A DNA stretch of 47,247 bases from an uncultured Lewinella sp. (GTDB lineage Bacteria; Bacteroidota; Bacteroidia; Chitinophagales; Saprospiraceae): assembly GCA_913057785.1 (NCBI GenBank), contig CAJXPD010000046.1:1-47247 (forward strand). Reading direction: 5' to 3'. The notes under the pieces were generated by a model. The model did not search any database. It was not told the DNA's origin and saw only the letters and a program-made list of their open reading frames with translations. A program made the translations under genes and the position numbers. This document shows, one piece after another, positions 1 through 8,689 of this stretch. How positions within the stretch are numbered: position 1 is the stretch's first letter; each line of letters opens with the position of its first letter.

Positions 1-210
1 AGGGCTTACCAGAACTTCAACACCCTGATAATGTGATCGAAATTCATCGGTCCGATCGCTTAACGAACCATTATCAACCAGCCAAGTCTCCACCGGCGTG
101 TAGTCGATCTTCTGGAGTGACTCCAAGAAATCGAAGGTCAACTCAGCTTGTCTGAAATTGACCGATATGATGGAAACCAAAGGGCTGCTATTTGGCGAAT
201 CCTGGCTCAC
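1..210 (-). CDS. Glycosyltransferase family 2, N-terminal part (cut by window edge)
   Basis: Only the first 70 codons are in the window. The reading frame opens with GTG at 208-210, sharing one base with the TAG stop of the upstream methyltransferase (TAGTG), which indicates translational coupling; no in-frame ATG is available. The translation shows the first beta strand and turn of a GT-A fold: VSIISVNFR at residues 12-20, then a helix, then ETWLVDNGS with the DNGS that normally contacts the nucleotide sugar. This is typical of GT2 enzymes of the rhamnosyltransferase type that add sugars to lipid-linked repeat units at the inner membrane. Donor and acceptor cannot be told from this fragment. 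It is the last visible gene of the minus-strand exopolysaccharide run. Confidence 0.8.
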   Translation of the reverse strand, partial: MSQDSPNSSPLVSIISVNFRQAELTFDFLESLQKIDYTPVETWLVDNGSLSDRTDEFRSHYQGVEVLVSP

Positions 211-1022
211 TACTTGTTGCTTTTTCTGCCGATCACTTGGATCGTGTTGCCTCCCTTACGATGTGCAAAAAGCATGTCAACCCGTACCATCAACTTGGCT
301 AGGGGTAGGCAAAGCAATTGCAAAACAGGGCCAGCTTTATGCGATAAATAACCCAATTCCCATCCCAAACGGCTCCACCATCCATCTCCATAGGCTTGGT
401 AAACAACTTCAAACCCTTCTTTCTCCATTCGTCCACTTAATCCTTCGAGATCGTAGACCTGACCGATATGTTCATCCTCCAGCCAATCGTGATGTTCTTC
501 AAACCAGGATTCAGGCAATATGGTTAGTTGATCACGATTTGGAATTTTCACCAATAGATGTCCCCCTGGACGCAATTTTTCATACGCCTGTGCAAAGGGC
601 ATCTCTTCTTCCTTAATATGTTCAAAAACATCTACTGAAAAGATGAAATCATAAGAGTCATTAGATGCTTCTAAGGTGTCGATTGGGCCAATGTGGGTTT
701 GCAAATTCTGGAAGCCATTCTTGCGGGCCAATCTTTCAATATCCTGTACAGATTTAGCATTGAGATCCAAGGCGGTAACCTCGGCTTCAGGAAAAGCCTC
801 TGCCATCATGAAAGCATACTCTCCGTAACCACAACCCAAGTCCATGATCTTGGTCAGTTGATCACCTGGAATTTCTTCTAGTAATCGCTTAAAGGTCAGG
901 GCTCGTGCATAATTACCCACCAAAGTATAGCCGAAAATCCGGCGTATGATTCGAGCTAAAGTTGGATACTTGCGCATCCGTCCGCTCATTTGATCCTGCA
1001 TTCTTCCAAAGACTATGTTCAT
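210..1022 (-). CDS. Class I SAM-dependent methyltransferase
   Basis: 270 residues, ATG start at 1022. Motif I of the Rossmann methyltransferase fold is clear at about residues 59-68 (IMDLGCGYGE), followed by the acidic strand-2 end (TALDLN, D86) that binds the SAM ribose, and a motif IV-like FSVDVFEHI near residues 126-134. The segment PGGHLLVKIPNRDQ matches the strand-5 region of methyltransferase family 11/23 proteins. A basic N-terminus of about 45 residues precedes the fold. Its position between a flippase gene and a glycosyltransferase gene suggests it methylates a sugar or lipid intermediate of the exopolysaccharide, but it could also be a small-molecule or quinone-type enzyme; the substrate is not visible in the sequence. 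Confidence 0.85.
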   Translation of the reverse strand: MNIVFGRMQDQMSGRMRKYPTLARIIRRIFGYTLVGNYARALTFKRLLEEIPGDQLTKIMDLGCGYGEYAFMMAEAFPEAEVTALDLNAKSVQDIERLARKNGFQNLQTHIGPIDTLEASNDSYDFIFSVDVFEHIKEEEMPFAQAYEKLRPGGHLLVKIPNRDQLTILPESWFEEHHDWLEDEHIGQVYDLEGLSGRMEKEGFEVVYQAYGDGWWSRLGWELGYLSHKAGPVLQLLCLPLAKLMVRVDMLFAHRKGGNTIQVIGRKSNK

Positions 1023-1033
1023 CGTACTATGTT

Positions 1034-2350
1034 TCAGAGGTTTTGCATTCTTAATTCGGTTATAGGTTGCTTATAAAAGATCAGGAACCTCCTCCAAATT
1101 TCTGACTGACGGATAGGGATTATTCTAGCTATAAATAGCTGCCCAGCGATCACAAAACTCCACAGGGAGATCAGCGTGGCAAAGGCGGCTCCACGTATAC
1201 CCCATACTTGAATAAATATTCCATTTAGGATGATGTTTAACAACAATCCAATCAGCAGAAAGTAGAAGTTTAGCTTGGGCTTTCCAATGGCATCCAGCGT
1301 AATGCCGAACAAACGCCCCCAAGGCTTAACTAAGACCGCAATCACAAGGATGCTTAGCACAGGAGCGGCCTCCAGATATTGTTTTCCCGCAACCACTTGA
1401 ATAATGAGTTGTGGAAAGAAAAATACGATTCCAACAATGGGGATGGTTAGCGCCAAGAGATAGCCCACTGAACGTTCGTACAAGGCCCCTACCTTAAAGT
1501 ATCCTTGTTCATGCCCGACCTGAGCCAGACGCGGATAGATAGCCTGTGAAATACCAGACATCGGCACTTCCATGTAATTAGTTATCCGTGTAGCAACATT
1601 GTATAGCCCGACCGCCACCGGATTCATAAAAAAGGCAAGCATCAAGAGATCAACCTTATTAAAAAACATGGAACTGAAATTGGTCCCCAACACAAATTTT
1701 CCAAAATGGAAGATCTTGTAAATCCATTCTTTACTCAGCTCACCAAAACGCAATACAGATCTTCGATAAACTCCAAAAACCAATAAAGAAGGAATAGCAG
1801 CTAGCAACTGAAGCAACGGCAAATATTGGAGCTCTACTGTTCCCATACTCCACCAAAGCCAAGCGATTGCGAGAATAAAGCTGATACCATAGAGCAGTTT
1901 TGACCAAAAAATCCCTTTAAAATCCTGTTGGCCCATATGCGCAGTGTCAAAATAACGTGCTGTTCCATGCACTAAAGCGATGATAGGATACCAGATCATT
2001 AGCGCTGGCAGTTCAGGTGCTGACCATAAAACAGCCAACGGATAACTTAGGGCAATGAGCATTATCGATAGGACAAGGGTACAAAGGGTATTTAAGATTA
2101 AGCCAGCGGTTAATATTTTAGATTGCTCTCCTTCTAATTCGACATAAAACTTGACCACTGCATTTTGGGTCAGGCCAATTCTACCCATTTCTGCGAAGCT
2201 GGTAGGGGTTAAAAACAGTACCCAAACACCAAAATCGTAGGGAGACATAGCCCTTACCAACAACAAAAAGCTAACAAACGCCAGGCCCAACTGGGCGGCG
2301 TAACCCAATAAGGAATAACTGCTAGATTTTAGAAGAGAGGATTGACCCAT
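1034..2350 (-). CDS. Wzx-type polysaccharide flippase (MOP/MVF superfamily)
   Basis: A multi-pass membrane protein with about 12-14 hydrophobic helices and the family's usual beginning, LLKSSSYSLLGYAAQ then LLLVRAMSPYDFGVW, where an early helix is followed by the (L)SPxDFG turn of oligosaccharide flippases. It should move lipid-linked repeat units across the inner membrane for a Wzx/Wzy-dependent exopolysaccharide. I place the start at the ATG at 2348-2350 (about 438 residues). The frame is open further up to a GTG at 2392, but that would overlap the 35-residue ORF at 2358-2465 and add a charged tail the family lacks. The ATG lies 7 bases after the stop of that small ORF, suggesting coupling. 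Neighbouring genes encode the polymerase, glycosyltransferases and the Wzc-like partner. Confidence 0.88.
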   Translation of the reverse strand: MGQSSLLKSSSYSLLGYAAQLGLAFVSFLLLVRAMSPYDFGVWVLFLTPTSFAEMGRIGLTQNAVVKFYVELEGEQSKILTAGLILNTLCTLVLSIMLIALSYPLAVLWSAPELPALMIWYPIIALVHGTARYFDTAHMGQQDFKGIFWSKLLYGISFILAIAWLWWSMGTVELQYLPLLQLLAAIPSLLVFGVYRRSVLRFGELSKEWIYKIFHFGKFVLGTNFSSMFFNKVDLLMLAFFMNPVAVGLYNVATRITNYMEVPMSGISQAIYPRLAQVGHEQGYFKVGALYERSVGYLLALTIPIVGIVFFFPQLIIQVVAGKQYLEAAPVLSILVIAVLVKPWGRLFGITLDAIGKPKLNFYFLLIGLLLNIILNGIFIQVWGIRGAAFATLISLWSFVIAGQLFIARIIPIRQSEIWRRFLIFYKQPITELRMQNL

Positions 2351-2357
2351 TGCTACC

Positions 2358-2465
2358 CTACTTATCTGACTTTTGACGGGCAACCCTGGCACTTAGCAAA
2401 CCAGCCATCAGTCCCATAGCAAAAAAACTTAAAATGATACCCCATGGCATTCCTGATCCAAGCAT
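2358..2465 (-). CDS. Small 35-residue single-helix membrane protein
   Basis: This frame runs from ATG at 2463-2465 to TAG at 2358-2360 and fills an otherwise empty gap between the GT2 and flippase genes. The product begins MLGSGMPWG, continues with about 20 hydrophobic residues (GIILSFFAMGLMAGLLS) and ends in a basic tail (ARVARQKSDK). That is a classic single transmembrane helix with a positively charged cytoplasmic end. It sits 8 bases from the GT2 stop and 7 bases from the flippase ATG, so spacing fits a translated operon member. I do not recognise a family. It may be an accessory subunit of the synthase, polymerase or flippase. A resemblance to the helix-plus-basic tail of sortase-type C-terminal signals exists but there is no preceding domain. 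Expression is unproven. Confidence 0.5.
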   Translation of the reverse strand: MLGSGMPWGIILSFFAMGLMAGLLSARVARQKSDK

Positions 2466-2473
2466 AGTCTAAA

Positions 2474-3664
2474 TCATTTTGTGGTTTCAATAGTCTCCCC
2501 GTGAGGAGTATGGATGAATTTCTTATTGGCCTTACCAATTCCCACCAAGGATCTCAGCGCAAATAGGAAGACCAGCGGTAGGCGAAGCAAAGCATCTATA
2601 TATGGCCGTTGCCAACTATAAGCCGGCATAGCAATCAAAAAGGAAATGATATTAAAGAAAAGTACTACAGCAAAGCCAATACTCAGCTCCGTATACCCTA
2701 GGAACCAACATAAGATTCCCCCTATGGCCAAAATACCGGGCGTGATTAAACGAGGAGGCAATAGCATTTGCGTAGCCTTATTGAGATAATCGATGTTTCC
2801 GGTCTTAAGGAAAGTACCCAAGGCATGTGGAAAGAACTTTCTCGCATAGTGGAATTGGGCAGCAATCCATCGGCTTCGTTGTCTACTAAAATGCTCCGGC
2901 TTGCTCACCTTTTCATCATAGATGTTAGCCTGTTCGGTATAGTAAATCCGTTCACCCTGGTTAGTTAAAGAAAGTTCTAGTGCTTTATCAAAACCACCAA
3001 TGGCATCAATTTCTGGCATTACTCTCCGGAAGAGCTTAGCATCAAAGGCCATTCCTGATCCCGCTAGACGCGCCGATAGACCAAACTCCATTTGGCCTTT
3101 GCACAAAATATGGTTATTCACAGCCTCACTTATCCCATCCAAAACGGCCATAGAGGTATTGAAATTCTTGGCAGCTCGACAGGCTTGTACCACTCGATGT
3201 CCTAATTCAAACTCCCCATTGATCTGAGAAAGAAAGTTTGGTGACATAACATTATCTGCATCGAGGATAACAATGATATCAAAGGCGTTTTCTGGAATGA
3301 CTTCCAAAGCCTTGTTGAGGGCTTTCGACTTGGTACTTTGTTCAAAGGAAACAGTGATGGTTTCCACTCCAGTTGCATCCAGCTGGGTTAGTGTTTGTTC
3401 TTGAAGGCTGTCCGCAAGAACAAACACTTCAAGCTTATTTCTAGGATAATCTTGTTGCAGTGCCTCTGCTGCTACCTCAACAATCACATTATCTTCCTTA
3501 TAGGCTGGGATTAATACGGCAAGCGTTCGATGTTTCCCTACCGGTGGAAGTTCATTTTCTTTCCACAGAAGGCCTGCCAAGGAAAAGATTAGTTGATATA
3601 TAACCCCCCAACCTAAATAACTCAGCACCAAGGCAAAAACACTCACCCCTATCCAGGTCATCAT
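2474..3664 (-). CDS. Processive-type membrane glycosyltransferase, family 2
   Basis: 396 residues. An N-terminal helix (about 5-30) anchors the protein; the GT-A domain follows with LAVLIPAYKED (48-58), the DAD metal/nucleotide motif at 135-137 (VILDADNVM) and a QRSRW motif at 262-266, the (Q/R)xxRW signature of cellulose/hyaluronan-synthase-like GT2 enzymes. At least two C-terminal transmembrane helices lie between about 305 and 375. This arrangement places catalysis on the cytoplasmic face. The start ATG overlaps the upstream gene's TGA as ATGA at 3661-3664, so the two are translationally coupled. The enzyme probably adds sugars to the lipid-linked repeat unit or polymerises a chain; which of the two is open, since a separate Wzy-like protein is encoded next door. 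Confidence 0.85.
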   Translation of the reverse strand: MMTWIGVSVFALVLSYLGWGVIYQLIFSLAGLLWKENELPPVGKHRTLAVLIPAYKEDNVIVEVAAEALQQDYPRNKLEVFVLADSLQEQTLTQLDATGVETITVSFEQSTKSKALNKALEVIPENAFDIIVILDADNVMSPNFLSQINGEFELGHRVVQACRAAKNFNTSMAVLDGISEAVNNHILCKGQMEFGLSARLAGSGMAFDAKLFRRVMPEIDAIGGFDKALELSLTNQGERIYYTEQANIYDEKVSKPEHFSRQRSRWIAAQFHYARKFFPHALGTFLKTGNIDYLNKATQMLLPPRLITPGILAIGGILCWFLGYTELSIGFAVVLFFNIISFLIAMPAYSWQRPYIDALLRLPLVFLFALRSLVGIGKANKKFIHTPHGETIETTK

Positions 3665-5115
3665 AAGGCTTCCTCTTTTTCTTTTGCAATCATCTTATCA
3701 TACATTGGGCTCATGCAGATCAATGGAATGGCAATAGCCATGATAATTCCTGTCGGGAACTGACTATACACCTGATTTCCATAGCTAGCTACCAGGATTC
3801 CAAAAAAACCGGCCAATAGAGCCATGGCTCGATACCGTAAAGACGGGTCCTTTAAATGCCAGACAATACCGCATCCTTTTCCTAAAAAATAGCCCAACAT
3901 GAGAACATGCAAGCAAATACCTACCAAACCAGTTTCTACCCAAATACGTACATAATAGCTGTCGGTTGGAGTCCTAGCCAAGAGCGAATTCGGATTGAAT
4001 CGTTCACCCCAATAGGCGGAGGAACCAATCCCACCGCCGAACGGACGTGTGTATAAATACTGAGAAAAAGTTTGCTGATTTCTAAGGCGTGCTTGCAAGG
4101 AAGGATTATTCGCGTCAAGCGCTGTTCTAAGGCGAGCTACAGGTTGGAAGCTATGAAAAGCATAAGTATACTTTAAGCCGTAATAGGCCACCCCTAGCAT
4201 AATTAGGCCTGCCATGAGAATTTTAATATTCTTGGAAAGGAACAAATACAGCACAGCCCCTCCTAATAGTACAGCAGCAGCGCCCCTGGTACCGGAGTAC
4301 AGAAAGCCGACCAAAGTAATTGCTCCAACCAGCGCATAGATTATTCTAGTTTTCCAGGAGAATGGGCCTACGAAAAGTATCCCGCACATCAAGGCAACCA
4401 TGGCCTGCGAGGCTCCAAATTGTCCGGCATCACTGTAAAAAGAAAAAACTCTTAGGACGCCATGCAATACATGTTCCTTGGCATGACCACCTTCCCAAAG
4501 CCAATACTCCTCTGCGGCATCCAGTCCCATAAATTGTTGTTTCAAGCCCCACAAAGCGCCTAAAACGGATATCCCCAAAATGATATTGACAAATTGCCGC
4601 ATGTACTTGTGATGCCGCAGAAAGGCAAAAGCCAAGGTAAAACCTAACAGCTGATAAAACCCAATCCCTCTCATGGCATAACCCCAAGCAGAAACGCCAG
4701 GCATTTCCGGGTTTACTAGTTCCAGAATAATGTAGCCATACCAAACAATGGACCACCAAACGATATCATTGAAGAAGGGGCTCCAATCTCGGTCTTGGAT
4801 TTTATGAAATAAAAGGCCGACCCAAGCTACTACCAAGATAATATCCACACTTAAACCCCAGGGATAAGCAATATACCGGCTGATCCCTAGGACCACGAAT
4901 GAGGCCACCAAGGCGGTAAACACCCCGAAGCCAGGACTCAAAATAATCTTACCAAAGAATAAAATTATGAGTGGAACCATAGCAGCTACCAGGGCCCACT
5001 TCACGTCCAGCAGTCCGATCAAGCCACCAATCGCTGCTGCCATCAGTATGGGCAGCAAAACCAGTGGTTTTTCACGGAACACACTCGAACCTATATTTTT
5101 AGAAACTGATGTCAT
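3661..5115 (-). CDS. O-antigen ligase/polymerase family membrane protein (Wzy-like)
   Basis: 484 residues with about 11-12 hydrophobic helices, beginning after a short cytoplasmic N-terminus (helices from about residue 17). A large external loop around residues 320-400 contains ARLRTALDANNPSLQARLRNQ and a glycine-rich stretch FGGGIGSSAYWG, features seen in the periplasmic loop of Wzy/WaaL O-antigen ligase-type proteins. It would join or polymerise repeat units on the periplasmic side using the lipid-linked substrate delivered by the flippase. Its stop overlaps the following GT2 start. The upstream gap to the GT4 gene is 67 bases with no feature I can name. Ligase and polymerase activities cannot be separated by sequence reading; the locus context favours a polymerase. 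Confidence 0.82.
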   Translation of the reverse strand: MTSVSKNIGSSVFREKPLVLLPILMAAAIGGLIGLLDVKWALVAAMVPLIILFFGKIILSPGFGVFTALVASFVVLGISRYIAYPWGLSVDIILVVAWVGLLFHKIQDRDWSPFFNDIVWWSIVWYGYIILELVNPEMPGVSAWGYAMRGIGFYQLLGFTLAFAFLRHHKYMRQFVNIILGISVLGALWGLKQQFMGLDAAEEYWLWEGGHAKEHVLHGVLRVFSFYSDAGQFGASQAMVALMCGILFVGPFSWKTRIIYALVGAITLVGFLYSGTRGAAAVLLGGAVLYLFLSKNIKILMAGLIMLGVAYYGLKYTYAFHSFQPVARLRTALDANNPSLQARLRNQQTFSQYLYTRPFGGGIGSSAYWGERFNPNSLLARTPTDSYYVRIWVETGLVGICLHVLMLGYFLGKGCGIVWHLKDPSLRYRAMALLAGFFGILVASYGNQVYSQFPTGIIMAIAIPLICMSPMYDKMIAKEKEEAL

Positions 5116-5182
5116 AATTTTCAGTTTTAGGGCTTGATGAAGGATTGATTCACCTTGCTTTAGCCTGAACTTTTGGTTCTGA

Positions 5183-6397
5183 CTAGCGCTCCACAGGAAT
5201 AGGGCTCCCCGATTTTACCGCCAATACTTGATCTAAAGCCACATCAAAAGCTTGAGCCCTAGCCGTCCAAGAATTGGATTGGGCGAAGGACTTTCTCTGC
5301 CGGACAGCAGTGGCGGAATTCTGCAGTAGTGCTTCCTGTATTGAATTGACAAACTCCTCTTTTGTCGTTCCCACAAAAGCTACACTTGCAAAATCACTTA
5401 AGTCGGCAAAGTCAGTACTCACGACGGGGGTGCCCATCGCCAAGTATTCATTGATCTTCAAGGGATAAATTCCTGCCGTCAACTCATTTTTCTTGAAAGG
5501 AATTAAGCCTACATCAAAGCCAGCTACAATGGCACCAAGGTCCTCAAGCGGACGAGGTCCTGAGACTATCACATTTGGATATCGTCTAAGCTCTGCCGCC
5601 AACTCTGGAAGCACAATCCTACCTACGAACTGGAATTCCCAAACCGGAAAAGTTTTGATCACATGTGTGAGCAGAGAAATATCTACACGCTCATCTAATG
5701 ACCCTAAATAACCGATTCTAGGTCTCCTCTTGGCAGACCTAGGAATATCCCCTTTGAATAAAGTCAAGGAGACTCCATTTTTGACCATCACACAATTGGA
5801 AGTATTGGGTGTTTTGGTCTGTAATAATCCAGTTGAAGTCACAATAGTGAGGTCAACCTCAACCAGGAACCTCTGTTCGTGGCGTGCCCCATGCTTGCTA
5901 ATCCACTGTGCTGCACTGATTTCGTCGTAGCAATAGTAGATCAGGCATCGCTCTCCTAACTTGTTCAGCAGCGCGTTTCCGAGGGCTGGGTTGAAAGCAT
6001 TGATCACAATTGGGCGTTCAAACTGTAGATCGGTCATGGCTTTCAGAATTGCCCTTTGGGCCACGCTACCATTAAAGTCCAGCAAGCGATCATAATGGCG
6101 GGTTGAGGACATCCAATTGGCTGGGATGAATGGCGGCAAGGTCAACAAATGAATCATTTGTCCTTCGGAAAGCTGCTTGCTCCTCAGTCGAGGCTGCAGT
6201 CCCAGAACCCTAGGAATTGAAGCGGTATTTTCACGTCCTAAGATTCTAAAAACCAGATCTTTCCAGGTGTAGGGGTAATCTACATATAGAACTTCATGCG
6301 TCTTTGCCAATTCGGACATTAGAGACACCGTTGACTTCATATAGTCACCCTCCCACTTTGGAAAACCAATACAGACGATCTGTTTTTTCCTTGCCAT
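5183..6397 (-). CDS. Glycosyltransferase family 4 (GT-B fold)
   Basis: 404 residues. The N-terminal Rossmann half starts IVCIGFPKWEGDYMKST, as in TuaH/GT1-4-like proteins of extracellular polysaccharide loci. The C-terminal half carries RIGYLGSLDERVD (about 232), QFVGRI, VIVSGPRP and the donor-binding motif GIYPLKINEYLAMGTPVVS (about 325-343), in which the conserved Glu of the GT4 EX7E region normally holds the nucleotide-sugar ribose. No transmembrane segment is visible, so it should work at the cytoplasmic membrane face on a lipid-linked acceptor. The start ATG (6395-6397) lies 6 bases after the Wzc-like gene's stop, so the two are surely co-transcribed. Donor sugar not predictable. Confidence 0.85.
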   Translation of the reverse strand: MARKKQIVCIGFPKWEGDYMKSTVSLMSELAKTHEVLYVDYPYTWKDLVFRILGRENTASIPRVLGLQPRLRSKQLSEGQMIHLLTLPPFIPANWMSSTRHYDRLLDFNGSVAQRAILKAMTDLQFERPIVINAFNPALGNALLNKLGERCLIYYCYDEISAAQWISKHGARHEQRFLVEVDLTIVTSTGLLQTKTPNTSNCVMVKNGVSLTLFKGDIPRSAKRRPRIGYLGSLDERVDISLLTHVIKTFPVWEFQFVGRIVLPELAAELRRYPNVIVSGPRPLEDLGAIVAGFDVGLIPFKKNELTAGIYPLKINEYLAMGTPVVSTDFADLSDFASVAFVGTTKEEFVNSIQEALLQNSATAVRQRKSFAQSNSWTARAQAFDVALDQVLAVKSGSPIPVER

Positions 6398-6403
6398 CTA
6401 TTC

Positions 6404-8614
6404 CTATCTATCAGTTAGAATGGGATAGGCTCCCGTCCCTTCTTCTTTAACATCTTGTGAACGAAGTGTAGAAGTGCTGCCGACAAAATCTCTAATGATC
6501 TCTTTGTGAGCACCATTCAAGACTACCTTCACCGGACAGGAGGCCGCCTTTTCAAGGCTATCAATTGCCTTCTGATCTCCGGCTTCCCAAGTTCGGTTAG
6601 CTCTGCAAGTCAACAGAATCAGGTCAAACTGATTGATCAATCCAACAGGATATTGGCCCGTCAACATCGCTGGTGAATCCATGACTACATAGTCGAAGTC
6701 TGCCAATCCAGCTTCTCCGCCCGGGTTCTCCCAAATCAATTGCTCAATCGACGTTTTATTACTTAGTTCAGCATTTACCCGGTACGCATGATTGTCTGGA
6801 TGCGTATTATCTCGTCCTTCCTCGAAAGGAAATAAATGTAATACTCGACTATTCCCAGCTCGTAAACCGGCCACAACCTGATTACTAATCAGGGTTTTGC
6901 CTTCTCCCGGTCTGGTGCTGCCGATATAGATCATTTTAGGTTTTTCCTCTTTCGCCAAAGTTTCCAGTTTGACTTGCTGCAAGAGCAAGGCCAAGGATTG
7001 CTTTGCCAAGGCTTCATTCTTTTTTGACCCTTTGACAATGGCGAAATCAGGAAGGACCCCACTAGTACTGAGCCCAGTTACTTCGGACACCGCATCGGGA
7101 GATTTGAGTCGCTCATCCATATACCCTCTGGCAATCAATAATGATAAGGTGGTGAAGACACCTCCAAGGCATCCGAGGATAATCAGTAGTAGTCTGCGGC
7201 TATCTCCTTTTTCTAGAGGGAAGTAAGGAGCGTCTAATACTTTCAGGTTGGTAGCCATCAAAGTATTTTGCATGTGCAACATCGCTTGATTGTAGCTATG
7301 CAAATTTTCCAAATAGGCATCTTCCGCCAATTGTATCTCCCTTTCGATCTTGGTCAATTGAGACCCCCATGGTGCAAACTTTCCATAGATCTCCTCAAAC
7401 TCTCCTTGGCGGTTTTTAATCACATCCAAACGAGCCTGTGATTCCTCCCGTTCAACCATGGTTCGGAGCCATTGATCAAGCAGGTTTTTAGTCGCAATAC
7501 CATCAGGTGTTTGATCAAACTTAAAGGCCTCTTGCGCATAGGTAGTAATTTCCCTTTTCAACGCTTGTTGACGTTCCAGAAGTTTAGGTACTTCCTGATT
7601 ATATTCCTCCATATTCTTGGCTTCGCCAGACATGATTTCATACTTGGCCAACTGCTGGGTCACTTCGGACAATTCCTGCCGCTGTTGAAGCAAGCCATCT
7701 CGCAATTCAGCCAATCTTGCTCTATTTCCTAACTGTTCCTCTAAGCTACTCAAAGTCGCCTGTGTGCTCTGGAGCTTCATATTCTCGGTAAAAAACACTT
7801 CGTCCAACTCTTCCTTCTGGAAAGTGATGGCCTTGGTTTGCTCGTTGTAGTTAATGATTTTGTTATTAATCCGGAAGTTGAGCAAAGTCTGTTCTGCCTG
7901 TTTGAGATGCTCTGAAGATTCCTGCGTTGCGGCTGCAAAGTAATCTACCACATCAGAGGATTGCACCTTCTTTAAATCGGCATGTTTACCCATGAAAATA
8001 TTGATCAGATAATTCAAGGACTGCTGACAGATCGCTGGATCTGTAGTAGAATAAATGAATTGGATCAAATCACTATTTCCACGGCGATAAACCTTAAGCT
8101 CCGCCTGTAGGTATTCGATACCAAAGTATTCCTCATCGGAATAGATAACTTCCTGGATAACATTGGGTTCTCCAGCCTCGCGCATAGCTACCAGGTTTTC
8201 GAAGGTGGCTTCTTCGGAGGTATCAACGACAATCTGTCGCCTCACTTGATCCGGAACCATCTCTCTAATATCTGCAAGGTTTTCGGCACTTACCCATTTC
8301 CGGTCAGGACCGTCCAACGTCAAATACTTAGCTAGAAGTCTACTGGCTAATTCTTCCATCGTTTCGTAACCCGTGGCGAGACTAATGAGTTTTTCCATTT
8401 CATTTTGGAAATAATCCCTATCCACCCGATTGGTAGCTGCCGGGTCATTGATGGAAATGGCAGAAATTGCGCCGGTACTCAACACGGCTTTTGAGGTATA
8501 TTTTTGCTTGCTATCGGCAGTGAGGAAGTACACCGCTGTAGCGGCCAATAATCCGGTTAGGATAATCAACCAAGCATTTTTTTTCACTAAACGAAAAAGT
8601 TCGTTGGCTTTCAT
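6404..8614 (-). CDS. Wzc-like chain-length determinant with tyrosine-kinase-like ATPase domain
   Basis: 736 residues. A Wzz-type domain is bounded by two helices (about 14-33 and 475-498); between them is a long periplasmic region with coiled coil at roughly 245-400. The cytoplasmic C-terminal domain has a Walker A, STRPGEGKT at 566-574, and a Walker B-like YVVMDSPA near 642-649. Two hallmarks of a BY-kinase are changed: the Walker A' hhhhDxDxR strand reads VLHLFPFEEGR with no aspartate at the expected site, and the last 30 residues hold only one tyrosine (GAYPILTDR) instead of a tyrosine cluster. The protein should govern polymer length and export with Wzy and the TolC-like partner, but autophosphorylation as in classical Wzc looks unlikely. 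It is the third gene of the run; 75 bases separate it from the TolC-like gene. Confidence 0.88.
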   Translation of the reverse strand: MKANELFRLVKKNAWLIILTGLLAATAVYFLTADSKQKYTSKAVLSTGAISAISINDPAATNRVDRDYFQNEMEKLISLATGYETMEELASRLLAKYLTLDGPDRKWVSAENLADIREMVPDQVRRQIVVDTSEEATFENLVAMREAGEPNVIQEVIYSDEEYFGIEYLQAELKVYRRGNSDLIQFIYSTTDPAICQQSLNYLINIFMGKHADLKKVQSSDVVDYFAAATQESSEHLKQAEQTLLNFRINNKIINYNEQTKAITFQKEELDEVFFTENMKLQSTQATLSSLEEQLGNRARLAELRDGLLQQRQELSEVTQQLAKYEIMSGEAKNMEEYNQEVPKLLERQQALKREITTYAQEAFKFDQTPDGIATKNLLDQWLRTMVEREESQARLDVIKNRQGEFEEIYGKFAPWGSQLTKIEREIQLAEDAYLENLHSYNQAMLHMQNTLMATNLKVLDAPYFPLEKGDSRRLLLIILGCLGGVFTTLSLLIARGYMDERLKSPDAVSEVTGLSTSGVLPDFAIVKGSKKNEALAKQSLALLLQQVKLETLAKEEKPKMIYIGSTRPGEGKTLISNQVVAGLRAGNSRVLHLFPFEEGRDNTHPDNHAYRVNAELSNKTSIEQLIWENPGGEAGLADFDYVVMDSPAMLTGQYPVGLINQFDLILLTCRANRTWEAGDQKAIDSLEKAASCPVKVVLNGAHKEIIRDFVGSTSTLRSQDVKEEGTGAYPILTDR

Positions 8615-8689
8615 AATTAAATGATTGGAGTCAACAAATAGATGATCATAGGGGGAAAGCAGAATTCATCAGTTCAAAACGATTCTGCA

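Noticed and set aside
158..616. 152-residue plus-strand open frame at the left edge
   Set aside because: It is antisense to the methyltransferase and GT2 genes, whose proteins show clear family motifs; its own translation is low in recognisable structure.
2351..2392. N-terminal extension of the flippase to a GTG at 2392
   Set aside because: It overlaps the 35-residue ORF and adds residues not typical for the family; the ATG at 2350 fits better.
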